64,000 nucleotides of DNA from Oleiharenicola lentus (GTDB lineage: Bacteria > Verrucomicrobiota > Verrucomicrobiia > Opitutales > Opitutaceae): positions 547,001 through 611,000 of the forward strand of contig NZ_SDHX01000002.1 of assembly GCF_004118375.1 (NCBI RefSeq). The letters are read 5' to 3'. Made by a program: the position numbers and the translations under genes. Of the stretch, positions 15,124-23,867 are shown one piece after another. The notes beneath the pieces were generated by a model. It was not told the origin of the DNA and made no database searches. It worked only from the letters and a program-made list of their open reading frames with translations. Every line of letters begins with the position of its first letter. Position 1 is the first letter of the stretch.

Positions 15124-17739
15124 ATGGCCCCGTCGAGTTTTCTGACCAAGTATCGCCGCGGCACCGTCGCGCTGGTCCTCTTGCTCGGCGCCTCCCTTTC
15201 GGTCCTGATGTGGGACTTGGCCACCCGTCAGGAAAGCGAACGTCTCCGCACCGCGTTCCTGAGCCGGGCCCAGACCCAGGCCGCTGTCGCCCAGCAGCGC
15301 CTCAGCGCCTATCAGGAGATGGTTTACAACCTGCGCGACGCCTTCATCGGCCAATCCACGGTCAGCCGCGAGGAATTTGGCCGCGTCAGCCGCTCGCTGT
15401 TCGAGCGCCATGCCGGCGTGCAAGCGCTCCAGTGGGTGCAGATCGTGCCTCACGAGCAAAGAACCGCGTTTGAGCAACAGGTTGCCGGCGAGTTGAATCG
15501 TCCCTTCCTCATCCGGCAGCGTCAGGCGGATGGCTCGCTCCTGCCCGCGGCTGTCGGAGCGGAATATTTCGTCATCAATTATCTCGAGCCCCTGGCCGGC
15601 AACGAGGCCGTGCTCGGCTACGACGTGCTGACCGCGCCGACCGCCCCCATCTTGCAAGCCGCCCGCACGGACCGGCAGTTCAAGGTCACTCCCGTCCTGC
15701 GTCTGGCCCAGTCCACCCCCGGCCAGTCCGAGCCCGGAGTGATCTTCATCCTGCCCTACTGGCGCACCAACGGCTCGGACCGCGGCGTGGAGGGCTTCTT
15801 GCAGGGGGTCTTCCTCGTGCAGACCATGCTTTCCCAATCCCACCAGCTGACGACGAACGAGGCACTGGACACCTATTATTTCGACGTGAGCGACGGCACC
15901 AACCCCCAGGTGCTCTATGCGAACTTCGGCGGCGCAGAGCCCCTGCGCGACAATCCCCGCCTGTCCCTGTCCCTCCCGGCCGATGATCCGGCCGACCTGC
16001 AGACGACCTTCATCATGGGCGGACGCACCTGGAAAATGGTCATCCGGCAGAATGCGGAATGGGCCCGGTTGTCCCGGTCAAACCAGCCGCGGATCATCCT
16101 CGGCGCCGGCCTGATCATCACAGCGCTGCTCGCGCTGTTCGTGAACAGCCTGCTCCAGCGCACCGCCCAGATCGAGCGCGTCGTGCACGAGCGCACCCGC
16201 CAGCTTCGCGCCAGCGAGGCCCGGCTACAGGACATCCTGGACCACAGCCCCGCACTGATCTTCCTGAAGGATCTCGAGGGTCGCTTCCTCCTCTGCAACG
16301 AGGCGTTTTGCCGCTACAGCCGCTGCCCACGCGAAAAGATCATCGGCCGGCTCGACGGGGATTTTGTCCCGGGGGAAGATGCCCGCCGGTTTCGCGAGAT
16401 GGACGCCCAGGTGCTGGCCGCGGGCAAACCGATAGAGTTCGAAATTCGGTCCACCGATCCGGCAGACAAGACCCTCTACCTCACCCACAAGTTCCCGCTG
16501 CTGGACGAACGGGGCCGACCCTACGCCCTCTGCGGCATCGCCACCGACATCACCGACCGCCAGGCCGCCGAGGAACACAAGCGCCTGCTGGAGCGCAAGC
16601 TGCTCGAGGCCCAGAAATTGGAGAGTCTGGGGGTGCTGGCCGGCGGCGTCGCCCACGACTTCAACAACATCCTCACCTCCATCCTCGGCAACGCCTCGCT
16701 CGCCGCGCTCGACCTGCCCGAAAACCACAGGGTCCGCCGCCAGCTCGCGCAGATCGAACGCGCTGCCCAACGCGCCGCCGATCTCTGCTCGCAGATGCTG
16801 GCCTACGCAGGCCGCGCCACCGTTCTCACCGCCCCGGTCAACCTCTCCGAACTTATCCGCGACACCGCCGCCCTGCTGGAAATCAGCGTCGGCAAGCGCG
16901 TGCGCCTCGACCTGCAGCTCGACGACCAGGCGCCCGCGGTCTTGGGCGACGCCACCCAGCTGCGCCAGATCGTGATGAACCTCGTCATCAACGCCGCCGA
17001 CGCGATGGATCAGCGCGCCGACGGCGTCGTGATCGTCCGCACCGCCACCCACGACCTTGCCGCCGCGTTCTTCGAGGAGGCCATCCACTCGCCCAAGCGG
17101 CCGGCCGGCCGCTACGTCGGCCTGGAGGTGAGCGACAACGGCAGCGGCATGCCCCCGGAGGTGTTGGCCCGCATCTTCGAGCCGTTTTTCACCACCAAAT
17201 TCTCGGGCCGCGGCCTCGGCCTCGCCGCGGTGCTCGGCATCGTGCAGAGTCACGGCGGAGCGCTGTTCGTCGAGTCGACCCCGGGCAAAGGGACGACTTT
17301 CCGACTGTTCCTCCCGGCCACCCAGGTCCAGGCCGCCGGCACCCGCGCCCCCTTTGCGCCCATTCCGGGATCATTGCGCGGAACCGTGCTCGTGGTGGAT
17401 GATGAGGAATCGGTGCGACTCGTTGGCATGCAGACCCTCACCGTTCTCGGGGTGACCGCCCTCGGAGCCGCCGATGGCGAAGCCGCGATCGAACTGTTGC
17501 GCACGCATGCGGGACCGATCGACCTCGTGCTGCTCGATCTGACCATGCCCGGCCTTTCGGGCGACGAGACTCTGCGCCGGTTGCGGGAAATCCGGCCGGA
17601 CCTGCGGGCCATCATCATGAGCGGCTTCAGCGAAGGGGAGATCATGCAGCGTTGCGCCGATCTCGGCATCGCCGGCTACCTGCCCAAACCCTTCGACGTC
17701 GCAACCCTGACCGCCAAGGTCCAGCCGCTGCTCGGCTGA
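15124..17739 (+). CDS. Hybrid sensor histidine kinase with CHASE, PAS and receiver domains
   Basis: The protein is 871 residues. A membrane helix (about 13-30) and a second one (about 323-343, GAGLIITALLALFVNSLL) flank an extracytoplasmic CHASE-type sensor region. A PAS domain follows (about 361-480, DHSPALIFLKDLEGRFLLCN), then the histidine-kinase dimerisation helix with His511 in GGVAHDFNNILTSILGN, an ATPase domain (DNGSGMPPEVLARIFEPFF, GRGLGLAAVLGI), and a C-terminal receiver (VLVVDDEES, phospho-acceptor Asp805 in LLDLTMPG, KPF). The kinase would transfer phosphate to its own receiver and perhaps onward to a phosphotransfer protein not present here. No separate response regulator is adjacent. 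Signal unknown. Confidence 0.95.
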   Translation: MAPSSFLTKYRRGTVALVLLLGASLSVLMWDLATRQESERLRTAFLSRAQTQAAVAQQRLSAYQEMVYNLRDAFIGQSTVSREEFGRVSRSLFERHAGVQALQWVQIVPHEQRTAFEQQVAGELNRPFLIRQRQADGSLLPAAVGAEYFVINYLEPLAGNEAVLGYDVLTAPTAPILQAARTDRQFKVTPVLRLAQSTPGQSEPGVIFILPYWRTNGSDRGVEGFLQGVFLVQTMLSQSHQLTTNEALDTYYFDVSDGTNPQVLYANFGGAEPLRDNPRLSLSLPADDPADLQTTFIMGGRTWKMVIRQNAEWARLSRSNQPRIILGAGLIITALLALFVNSLLQRTAQIERVVHERTRQLRASEARLQDILDHSPALIFLKDLEGRFLLCNEAFCRYSRCPREKIIGRLDGDFVPGEDARRFREMDAQVLAAGKPIEFEIRSTDPADKTLYLTHKFPLLDERGRPYALCGIATDITDRQAAEEHKRLLERKLLEAQKLESLGVLAGGVAHDFNNILTSILGNASLAALDLPENHRVRRQLAQIERAAQRAADLCSQMLAYAGRATVLTAPVNLSELIRDTAALLEISVGKRVRLDLQLDDQAPAVLGDATQLRQIVMNLVINAADAMDQRADGVVIVRTATHDLAAAFFEEAIHSPKRPAGRYVGLEVSDNGSGMPPEVLARIFEPFFTTKFSGRGLGLAAVLGIVQSHGGALFVESTPGKGTTFRLFLPATQVQAAGTRAPFAPIPGSLRGTVLVVDDEESVRLVGMQTLTVLGVTALGAADGEAAIELLRTHAGPIDLVLLDLTMPGLSGDETLRRLREIRPDLRAIIMSGFSEGEIMQRCADLGIAGYLPKPFDVATLTAKVQPLLG

Positions 17740-17791
17740 GCCGGAAACAAGCTTTGCGCGCGGGCCGGTTTCGCTCAACTTGGCGGCTTTT

Positions 17792-19132
17792 GTGACTTCC
17801 GCCACGCCAGCTCAACCCGCCAAGCCGCTCTCCCTGGGCGTCATCTTCCTGACACTCTACATCGACCTGATCGGCTTCTCGATCTTCTTCCCGGTCGGCC
17901 CGGCCATGCTGGAGTGGTATGTGAACCGCGAGGCTGAGGGCGGCCTGCTGGGCACCCTCATCCGCCATCTGGAGGCGCTGGCCCACGCCGCACACGCCTC
18001 CGACCTGGCCACCGGCGCGCTGTTCGCCGGTGCCCTCGGCTCGGTCTATGCGCTGATGCAGTTCGTTTTTTCGCCGGTCTGGGGCGCCCGCTCCGACCGC
18101 ACCGGACGCCGGCCCGTGCTGCTGATGACCATCGCGGGCAACGCCTTCAGCTACCTGCTGCTGTTCTTCAGCGGCAATTTTCTGCTCTTCTTCGCCGGCC
18201 GCATTCTTGGCGGCATCATGGGCGGCAATATCGCCGTGGCCATCGCCGCGGTCTCCGACGTGACCTCGCGCGAGAACCGCGCCAAGGGAATGGGCATTGT
18301 CGGCGTGGCCTTCGGCCTCGGTTTCCTGACCGGACCGGCCATCGGCGGCCTCACCGCCGGGTTCAACCTGCTCGACCGCTGGCCGGGCCTCGCGGCGTGG
18401 GGCGTCCATCCGTTCAGCGTGCCGGCGGCCATCGCCTTCGCCCTGTGCCTGCTCAACCTCTTCTGGGTTCAGGCCCGTTTCACCGAGACGTTGCCCCCGG
18501 AGGCCCGCGGCGGGGCGGCCGCAACCTTGCGCGAGCGCAACCCGCTGCACTCCCTCTTCCAGCAACCCGACGCCGCCATCCGCCGCGTCAACCTCGTGGG
18601 CTTCGTGGTGACCTTCGGTTTCAGCTTCTTCGAGTCGGTCATCAGCTTCTTCACGGCCGACGCCCTCCACTACAGCCCGCGCGACCTCACGCTGATTTTC
18701 GTCAATATCGGCCTCGTTTCCATCGTCACCCAAGGCGTGCTCGCGCGGCGCTTCGTGCCGAAGCTTGGTGAAAAATTTTCCGCCGTCGCCGGCATGGCGC
18801 TCATTGGCGTGGCGTTCGCCGGGCTCGGCTACGCCATTGGCGTCGCGAAATCGGCCCCGCTGATGTATCTGATGCTCACGCTCAGCACCATCGGCTCGGG
18901 CTTCGCCAACGTCGCCCTCTCCTCGCTGGTCTCGCTCTATGCCAAGCCCGAGGAACAGGGCAAGGTCCTCGGCATTTACCGGTCGCTCGGCTTCCTTGCC
19001 CGGGCGCTCAGCCCGGCCGTTGCCGGCTGGCTTTTCTTCAACTCGGGCGGCACGATCACCTTCGTGATCGCCAGTGTCATCCTGCTCGTCTCCGCCGCCC
19101 TTGGCACCGGCCTGCCGCGGCCGCACAAATGA
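17792..19132 (+). CDS. Major facilitator superfamily transporter
   Basis: The protein is about 446 residues with twelve predicted membrane helices. The first is LGVIFLTLYIDLIGFSIFF, and the A-like motif between helices 2 and 3 is GARSDRTGRRPVLL, typical of the drug-efflux (TetA-like) branch. A loop of about 60 residues between helices 1 and 2 is larger than usual (VNREAEGGLLGTLIRHLEAL). Substrate cannot be deduced. The start is uncertain: GTG at 17792 or TTG at 17780, both in frame; no ATG is available before the first helix. The stop overlaps the next ATG (ATGA), linking it to the aspartyl protease gene. Confidence 0.9.
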   Translation: MTSATPAQPAKPLSLGVIFLTLYIDLIGFSIFFPVGPAMLEWYVNREAEGGLLGTLIRHLEALAHAAHASDLATGALFAGALGSVYALMQFVFSPVWGARSDRTGRRPVLLMTIAGNAFSYLLLFFSGNFLLFFAGRILGGIMGGNIAVAIAAVSDVTSRENRAKGMGIVGVAFGLGFLTGPAIGGLTAGFNLLDRWPGLAAWGVHPFSVPAAIAFALCLLNLFWVQARFTETLPPEARGGAAATLRERNPLHSLFQQPDAAIRRVNLVGFVVTFGFSFFESVISFFTADALHYSPRDLTLIFVNIGLVSIVTQGVLARRFVPKLGEKFSAVAGMALIGVAFAGLGYAIGVAKSAPLMYLMLTLSTIGSGFANVALSSLVSLYAKPEEQGKVLGIYRSLGFLARALSPAVAGWLFFNSGGTITFVIASVILLVSAALGTGLPRPHK

Positions 19133-20376
19133 CCACGGACCACAGACCACGGACCACCGCCGCGATCCCGGCCGGTCTTCGGCCGGCCAGGCTGTTCTGT
19201 CTTCTGACGACCGTCCTCTGTCTTCTGGCCATGACGGGCTGCATCAGCCGTGGCGACCGGTCGCCGGCTGCGACCCGCGTCGTGCCGCAGCCGGTGCGCG
19301 TACCGGCCCGCATCCTCTCGAATTTCTTCCTCGTCGAGGCGAAACAGGATGACGGGAAGACCTACCGTTTCATGGTCGATACGGGCTCGTCGGTGATGCT
19401 CGTGTCGCCGGCGCTCGGCGACGCCCTCAAGCGCAAGGAACGCAAGGGCACCCCGCCCCGCACGCTCCCGGTGCGCGGCGCCAACGGCCGGGAAGTCACC
19501 CTGCCCGCGATCATCCTCCGCCACTTCCAGCTCGGGGACGCCCACTTCGACCGCGTGCCGGCCATCGTCTATGATTTCTCCGACCTCTCGGCGCACCTCG
19601 GCGTGACCATTGACGGCGTCGTGGGCTTCCCGCTGTTCCGCGACACGCTGCTCACCCTCGACTACCCGGCCGCCCAGCTCGAGATCGCCCCGCACCCTGT
19701 CGTCGCGCCCGCGATCGTGAACAACGCCCGCACCACGGTGCTCGCCTACAATCGCGACCAGACCACCCCGCTCGTGCCGGTGCAGATGGGCAACGAGTCC
19801 TTCTTCGCCCTCCTCGACACCGGCAGCGACCTCGGCCTCTCGCTCAATCCCGCCGGTCTGAATCCGCGCTTCGTCCACGGTCCGCGCGTCGGCATGATCG
19901 TTTCCTCCCTGCACGGGGACAACCGCCAGCTCGTCGGCCGCCTCCAGCAGAACATCACGCTGGGCAACCTGGTGGTGCACCAGCCGGTGGTGGATCTCAC
20001 CGACCAGCTCTCCTCGCTCGGCGGGGAACTGCTGCGCAACTTCCGCATCACCTTCGACCAGCAGCGCCACCTGGTGACCTTGGCCCGCGCTGCCGAGGGC
20101 CCGGTCGAGATGACGGGCCGCCGGAGCACCGGCCTCTCCTTCCGCCGTTTCCCCAACTATTGGCGCCTGCTCGCGGTGGTGCCGGACACGCCCAACAGCA
20201 AACTTCCCGCCCAGCCCGGCGACCTTTGCGTGCGCATCAATGGCGAACTGATCGAGCACTGGACCTTCGAACGCTACGCCGAGCTGGTCCGCACCTCGCC
20301 CCGGATCACCTACACTTTCCTTTCCGGTTCGCAGGAATCCGACCACGAGGTGCAGGTCTTCGAGCTGGTGCCGTAG
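19129..20376 (+). CDS. Lipoprotein-like aspartyl protease with two DTG lobes and PDZ-like tail
   Basis: The protein is 415 residues. The N-terminus has a hydrophobic stretch ending LLAMTGC, a probable lipobox (Cys about 39). Two retropepsin-like halves follow in one chain, one with MVDTGSSVMLV (about residue 84) and one with LLDTGSDLGLSL (about residue 230), each providing a catalytic Asp, so a monomer may form a complete active site. The end (LPAQPGDLCVRINGELIEHW) is like the PDZ domain found on bacterial retropepsin-like proteins. It is probably a periplasmic, membrane-anchored protease of unknown target. It is translationally coupled to the MFS gene. Confidence 0.85.
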   Translation: MTTDHRPRTTAAIPAGLRPARLFCLLTTVLCLLAMTGCISRGDRSPAATRVVPQPVRVPARILSNFFLVEAKQDDGKTYRFMVDTGSSVMLVSPALGDALKRKERKGTPPRTLPVRGANGREVTLPAIILRHFQLGDAHFDRVPAIVYDFSDLSAHLGVTIDGVVGFPLFRDTLLTLDYPAAQLEIAPHPVVAPAIVNNARTTVLAYNRDQTTPLVPVQMGNESFFALLDTGSDLGLSLNPAGLNPRFVHGPRVGMIVSSLHGDNRQLVGRLQQNITLGNLVVHQPVVDLTDQLSSLGGELLRNFRITFDQQRHLVTLARAAEGPVEMTGRRSTGLSFRRFPNYWRLLAVVPDTPNSKLPAQPGDLCVRINGELIEHWTFERYAELVRTSPRITYTFLSGSQESDHEVQVFELVP

Positions 20377-20377
20377 A

Positions 20378-20423
20378 CCGGGTGGAGCCCGCGTTCCGCG
20401 CGGGCTGATCGCAACTCACCCGG
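20378..20423. terminator. Nested palindromes between convergent genes
   Basis: The outer arms CCGGGTG (20378-20384) and CACCCGG (20417-20423) enclose a perfect 8-bp hairpin AGCCCGCG/CGCGGGCT (20386-20393 and 20399-20406, 5-nt loop). It lies between two convergent genes and may stop both transcripts, although no T-run follows. It may instead be a dispersed palindromic repeat. Confidence 0.5.
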
Positions 20424-20451
20424 CAAGCGCACGCGGAGCGCAGGCTGCTGC

Positions 20452-21765
20452 TTAGCTCACCATCTCGAACAAAAACGCCCCGGCGCCATCATGCCCGTCG
20501 GTCCAGGGATAGGCTTGGACGCTGCGCACCAGCTTGGCCCGGCTGCCCACGCGGCTCGCGAGGAAGGCCTTGATGACGCCGTCGTTTTCGTCGGCGTCCA
20601 CGCTGCAGGTCGAATAAACCAACCGGCCACCGGGACGCACCAGCCGCGCGGCGGCGTGCAGGAGCGAGAGCTGCTGTTGGGCGTGTCGGGCAAAATCGCC
20701 GTCCTGCAACCGCCACTTCACGTCGATGCGGTGGCGCATGACCCCGGTGTTGGAGCACGGCGCGTCGAGCAGCACGGCATCGTAGCTCTCGGGGAGACTA
20801 AGGTTGCGGTAGAACACGGTGTTCACCTTCGCGAGGTCGGCCTCGACCATCGCCACGTTCACCCCGTGCGGGGCGCGGGACAGATTTTCCTTCAGGCGCT
20901 GGAGCCGCGGATCGGGTTTCCCGGGGGCCGCAGGCTCGTCGAGGGCGACGACCTTGCCGGTCTTCATGGTGTCGGCGATGAACAGGCTCTTGCCGCCCGG
21001 CGCGGCGCAGGCGTCGAGGATCGATTCGCCGGCCACAGGCGCCAACAAACCGATGCACAGGCGGGTGGAGGGATCCTGCAGGTAGAGCGCCCCTTCGGTC
21101 GCGAGCTTGCGGATTTCGTCCCAATGCCCGGCCTTCACTTCATAAAATCCGGCCCACTGGGTCGGGGCCAGAAAGGCGGGCACGGGGGCGTCCGACCGCC
21201 AGCGGGCATAAACCGGCGCGGGCTGCTGGTTCCACTCCAGGAGTTTTCGGGTGGTCTCGAGGCCAAACTGCCTCGTCCACCGGTTCACCAGCCATTCTGG
21301 ATGGGCAAACTCCGTGGCCAGGTCGGCGGGGCTCACGGTCAGCCGGTCGGCCATTTTGCGGGCAACCGCGTTGACCAGGCGGGCCTCCTTGGGGCTGGTG
21401 ACCGACTTGGCCCGCTCCACGGCGTGATGAATAACCTTGGCCGTGAGGTCCGGCCCGCCTTCCAAAAGTTCGAAACCGGCAATCATCAGCACGGCCTTCA
21501 CCTTGGTGCGCGGTTGGTGGGCCATCAGGCCGGCCAGGGCGGCCTCCAGCCGGCTGGCCCAGCGGACCACGCCATAAAACAGCTGCTGCGCCCGGGCGCG
21601 CTCCTGCGGACTCAGACCCGCCGCAAGTCCTTCCAGCAGCGTATCCACGCGCTCGGACCGCGCCAGCCATCGCTCGACCAGCCCGGCGGCCGCCACCCAG
21701 CCGCTCGGCTGGGGCTTGGAGACTTCCGGAGCCGGATTTAAACCCTGTTTGACATCCCTCATCAT
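20452..21765 (-). CDS. rsmB: 16S rRNA m5C methyltransferase, RsmB/Fmu type
   Basis: SAM-dependent methylation of a cytosine (C967 in E. coli numbering) in 16S rRNA. The protein is 437 residues. The N-terminal third is a NusB-like RNA-binding domain (ERARAQQLFYGVVRWASRLE). The catalytic part has the SAM motif LDACAAPGGKSLFIAD, the DAPCSNTGVMRHR motif with one catalytic Cys, and the second Cys in LVYSTCSVDADEN. The start may be ATG at 21765 or the next ATG at 21762; a longer frame would run into the divergent gene. Only about 40 bp separate it from the GreA-like gene, so the two promoters must overlap. Confidence 0.92.
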   Translation of the reverse strand: MMRDVKQGLNPAPEVSKPQPSGWVAAAGLVERWLARSERVDTLLEGLAAGLSPQERARAQQLFYGVVRWASRLEAALAGLMAHQPRTKVKAVLMIAGFELLEGGPDLTAKVIHHAVERAKSVTSPKEARLVNAVARKMADRLTVSPADLATEFAHPEWLVNRWTRQFGLETTRKLLEWNQQPAPVYARWRSDAPVPAFLAPTQWAGFYEVKAGHWDEIRKLATEGALYLQDPSTRLCIGLLAPVAGESILDACAAPGGKSLFIADTMKTGKVVALDEPAAPGKPDPRLQRLKENLSRAPHGVNVAMVEADLAKVNTVFYRNLSLPESYDAVLLDAPCSNTGVMRHRIDVKWRLQDGDFARHAQQQLSLLHAAARLVRPGGRLVYSTCSVDADENDGVIKAFLASRVGSRAKLVRSVQAYPWTDGHDGAGAFLFEMVS

Positions 21766-21806
21766 TGTCGCCTGAACTAATCGGTTCACCGACTCGATAC
21801 GCAATT

Positions 21807-23657
21807 ATGAATTCTGAAGCCATCTCCGCGATCCTCAGCAAGCAACCCGCCCTCAAGGCGTCCAAAGCCAAGCTGGAGGCGATGGAACCCGGCTCCTACG
21901 TTGTCCACCGCAGCTGGGGTTTCGGCCAGATCAAGGACTACGACGACGCCGACCAGAAGCTCGTCATCGACTTCAAGGGCAAGAAAGGCCACCGCATGGA
22001 TCCGTCCTTCTGCGTCGGCAGCATGGACGTGCTCTCGCCCAAGCACATCCTCGCCCGCAAGGAGACCGAGCCGGCCAAGATCAAGCAGCTCATCGAGGAT
22101 GACCCGGTCCAGCTCGTGATCGACACCCTCTCCGCCTACCCGAACAATGCCGCCAGCGCGATTGAGCTGGAGATCGTTCTCGCGCAGGTGGTTGGCGACG
22201 AGAAATTCAAAAAGTGGTTCACCAGCGTCAAGAAGCAGCTCATCAAGGACCCCCGCGTCGGCGTCCCCGCCAAGAAGACCGAGCTCTACGTGCTCCGGGA
22301 CGAGCCTGTGACCGCCGAGTCGGAGATCATGGAGGAGTTCTCCAACACCCGCTCCGCGCGCCGCCGCATCTCCCTCGCCGAAGATCTGCTCGCCGCCTCC
22401 ATCAAGGACGAGGCGAAGCAGTCGCTCGGCACCGTGCTCAACGGCATCACCGAGGCCGTGCGCGACAGCAACCAGCTCGATGCCGCCGAGCGCCTCTACG
22501 GCGCCTTTGTGCGCGATGAGCTCGCCAAGATTCTCGGCCACGACGTCGGAGCCAACTCGCCCAACCAGTCCGAGCTGATCAAGGAAGTCCGCGGCCTGCC
22601 CGCCATCGCCGAGAAGATCCCCGTACACTTCCAGTCCCGTTTCCTCGATCTCGTGAAGGAAACCCACCCCCTCGAGTGGCGCGAGATCACCTTCGCCCTC
22701 CTCAAGACCTCGCAGGGCAAGTTTACCACCGAGTGCATCAACTTCCTCCTGGAGAACGGCCAGGCCGACGAGCTCGCCGCCGTGCTCAAACGCTGGAAGA
22801 CCGAACAGAATCTCCGCGCCCCGGTCTTGCTCTGGATCATCAAGAACCGCCACTCGAAGAAGTTCGGCAAGCTCCTGCACGACCTCATCAACCCGCGCCT
22901 GCTCGGGGCGATCTTCTTCGCCATCGACTACGAAGCCCTGCAGTCCGCCGGCACCCGCCGCATCCCCCTGGCCGAGGCCCTGAGCGACGACGCCGAGCTC
23001 ATTTCCGACCTGCTCGCCACGGCTGACACCGAGACCGCCCGCGACCTCGGCAACAGCCTGCTGCTCAACCAGGGTTTTGAGGAGCTCACCAAGAAGTCTC
23101 TCCTCGCCCGCTTCATCAAGCTGTTCCCCTCCCTCCAGTCGCTCGTCTCCGGCGAGGCCGACTCCAAGGAAGACCAGCTGCTCGTGTCCCGCGACAGCTA
23201 CGAGAAGAAGCGCGTGGAATACGAGGAGATCGTCTCCAAGCGCATCCCCGACAACTCCAAGGCCATCGCCACGGCCCGCGAGCACGGCGACCTCAAGGAA
23301 AACTCCGAGTTCAAGATGGCCAAGCAGGACCAGTCCGTCCTCATGGGCCAGAAGGCCCAGCTCGAGCGTGACCTCGCCCGCGCCCGCATCACCGATTTCG
23401 CCGAAGCCACCACCGACCAGGTCTCCGTCGGCACCGTCGTGGACCTCCGCGATGTCGCCAGCGGCAAGGCTGTCCGCTACTCCGTGCTCGGCGCCTGGGA
23501 CAGCGATCCTGAAACCCACCGCATCGCCTACAAGACCCCGCTCGGACAGGCTCTCCTGGGCCGCAAGGTCGGCGAGCATGTGAAGCTCAAGATCGGTGGC
23601 GTGCAGCACGAGTATCAGCTCGCCGGCATCACCCGCTTCGTGGACGCCAAGTCCTGA
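21807..23657 (+). CDS. greA: Long GreA-type transcription factor with N-terminal CarD-like segment
   Basis: The protein is 616 residues, four times a normal GreA. Near residues 26-75 is MEPGSYVVHRSWGFGQIKDY and the following beta-rich segment, which looks like the RNA-polymerase-interacting domain of CarD/CdnL. About 380 residues of helical sequence with no recognised motif follow. The last 160 residues are a complete GreA: coiled coil with HGDLKENSEFKMAK (acidic tip) and the FKBP-like C-terminal domain (VSVGTVVDLRDVASGK; LGQALLGRKVGEHVKL). GreA rescues backtracked RNA polymerase by stimulating transcript cleavage. Long GreA proteins are known in Chlamydiae, consistent with a PVC-group organism. 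A strong terminator follows. Confidence 0.9.
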   Translation: MNSEAISAILSKQPALKASKAKLEAMEPGSYVVHRSWGFGQIKDYDDADQKLVIDFKGKKGHRMDPSFCVGSMDVLSPKHILARKETEPAKIKQLIEDDPVQLVIDTLSAYPNNAASAIELEIVLAQVVGDEKFKKWFTSVKKQLIKDPRVGVPAKKTELYVLRDEPVTAESEIMEEFSNTRSARRRISLAEDLLAASIKDEAKQSLGTVLNGITEAVRDSNQLDAAERLYGAFVRDELAKILGHDVGANSPNQSELIKEVRGLPAIAEKIPVHFQSRFLDLVKETHPLEWREITFALLKTSQGKFTTECINFLLENGQADELAAVLKRWKTEQNLRAPVLLWIIKNRHSKKFGKLLHDLINPRLLGAIFFAIDYEALQSAGTRRIPLAEALSDDAELISDLLATADTETARDLGNSLLLNQGFEELTKKSLLARFIKLFPSLQSLVSGEADSKEDQLLVSRDSYEKKRVEYEEIVSKRIPDNSKAIATAREHGDLKENSEFKMAKQDQSVLMGQKAQLERDLARARITDFAEATTDQVSVGTVVDLRDVASGKAVRYSVLGAWDSDPETHRIAYKTPLGQALLGRKVGEHVKLKIGGVQHEYQLAGITRFVDAKS

Positions 23658-23676
23658 GCGTTGGCTTAACTTGGAG

Positions 23677-23696
23677 GCGGGGTGCCCTCACCCCGC
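23677..23696. repeat. Perfect 8-bp GC-rich hairpin
   Basis: GCGGGGTG (23677-23684) pairs with CACCCCGC (23689-23696) around a 4-nt loop, 20 bp after the greA stop and just before the terminator. It has no T-run and may stabilise the 3' end or be a remnant of a dispersed repeat. Confidence 0.55.
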
Positions 23697-23706
23697 TCAC
23701 CTCACC

Positions 23707-23732
23707 GGCCGCGCCACATGCGCGGCCTTTTT
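23707..23732 (+). terminator. Intrinsic terminator after greA-like gene
   Basis: GGCCGCGC (23707-23714) pairs perfectly with GCGCGGCC (23720-23727), loop of five bases, followed by TTTTTG and further T-rich sequence. Classical rho-independent form. Confidence 0.88.
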
Positions 23733-23795
23733 GTTTTCCGCCGCCGCCGGAACGTCCGGATGTCCTTGTTTTGCCATCCCACCTCACGGGGCCGG

Positions 23796-23831
23796 ACAAT
23801 CGTAAATCTGAAATCGTAAATCATAAATTGT
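23796..23831. repeat. AT-rich word repeat before the ArsR-methyltransferase gene
   Basis: Short words CGTAAATC, TGAAAT, CGTAAATC, ATAAAT follow one another, flanked by ACAAT (23796-23800) and ATTGT (23827-23831), which can pair. It lies 36 bp before the next start codon and contrasts with the GC-rich surroundings. It resembles the element before glyA. Confidence 0.6.
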
Positions 23832-23867
23832 CATAGGCCTGCTTTCTCCCCATAGGTCTGGGGCCGC

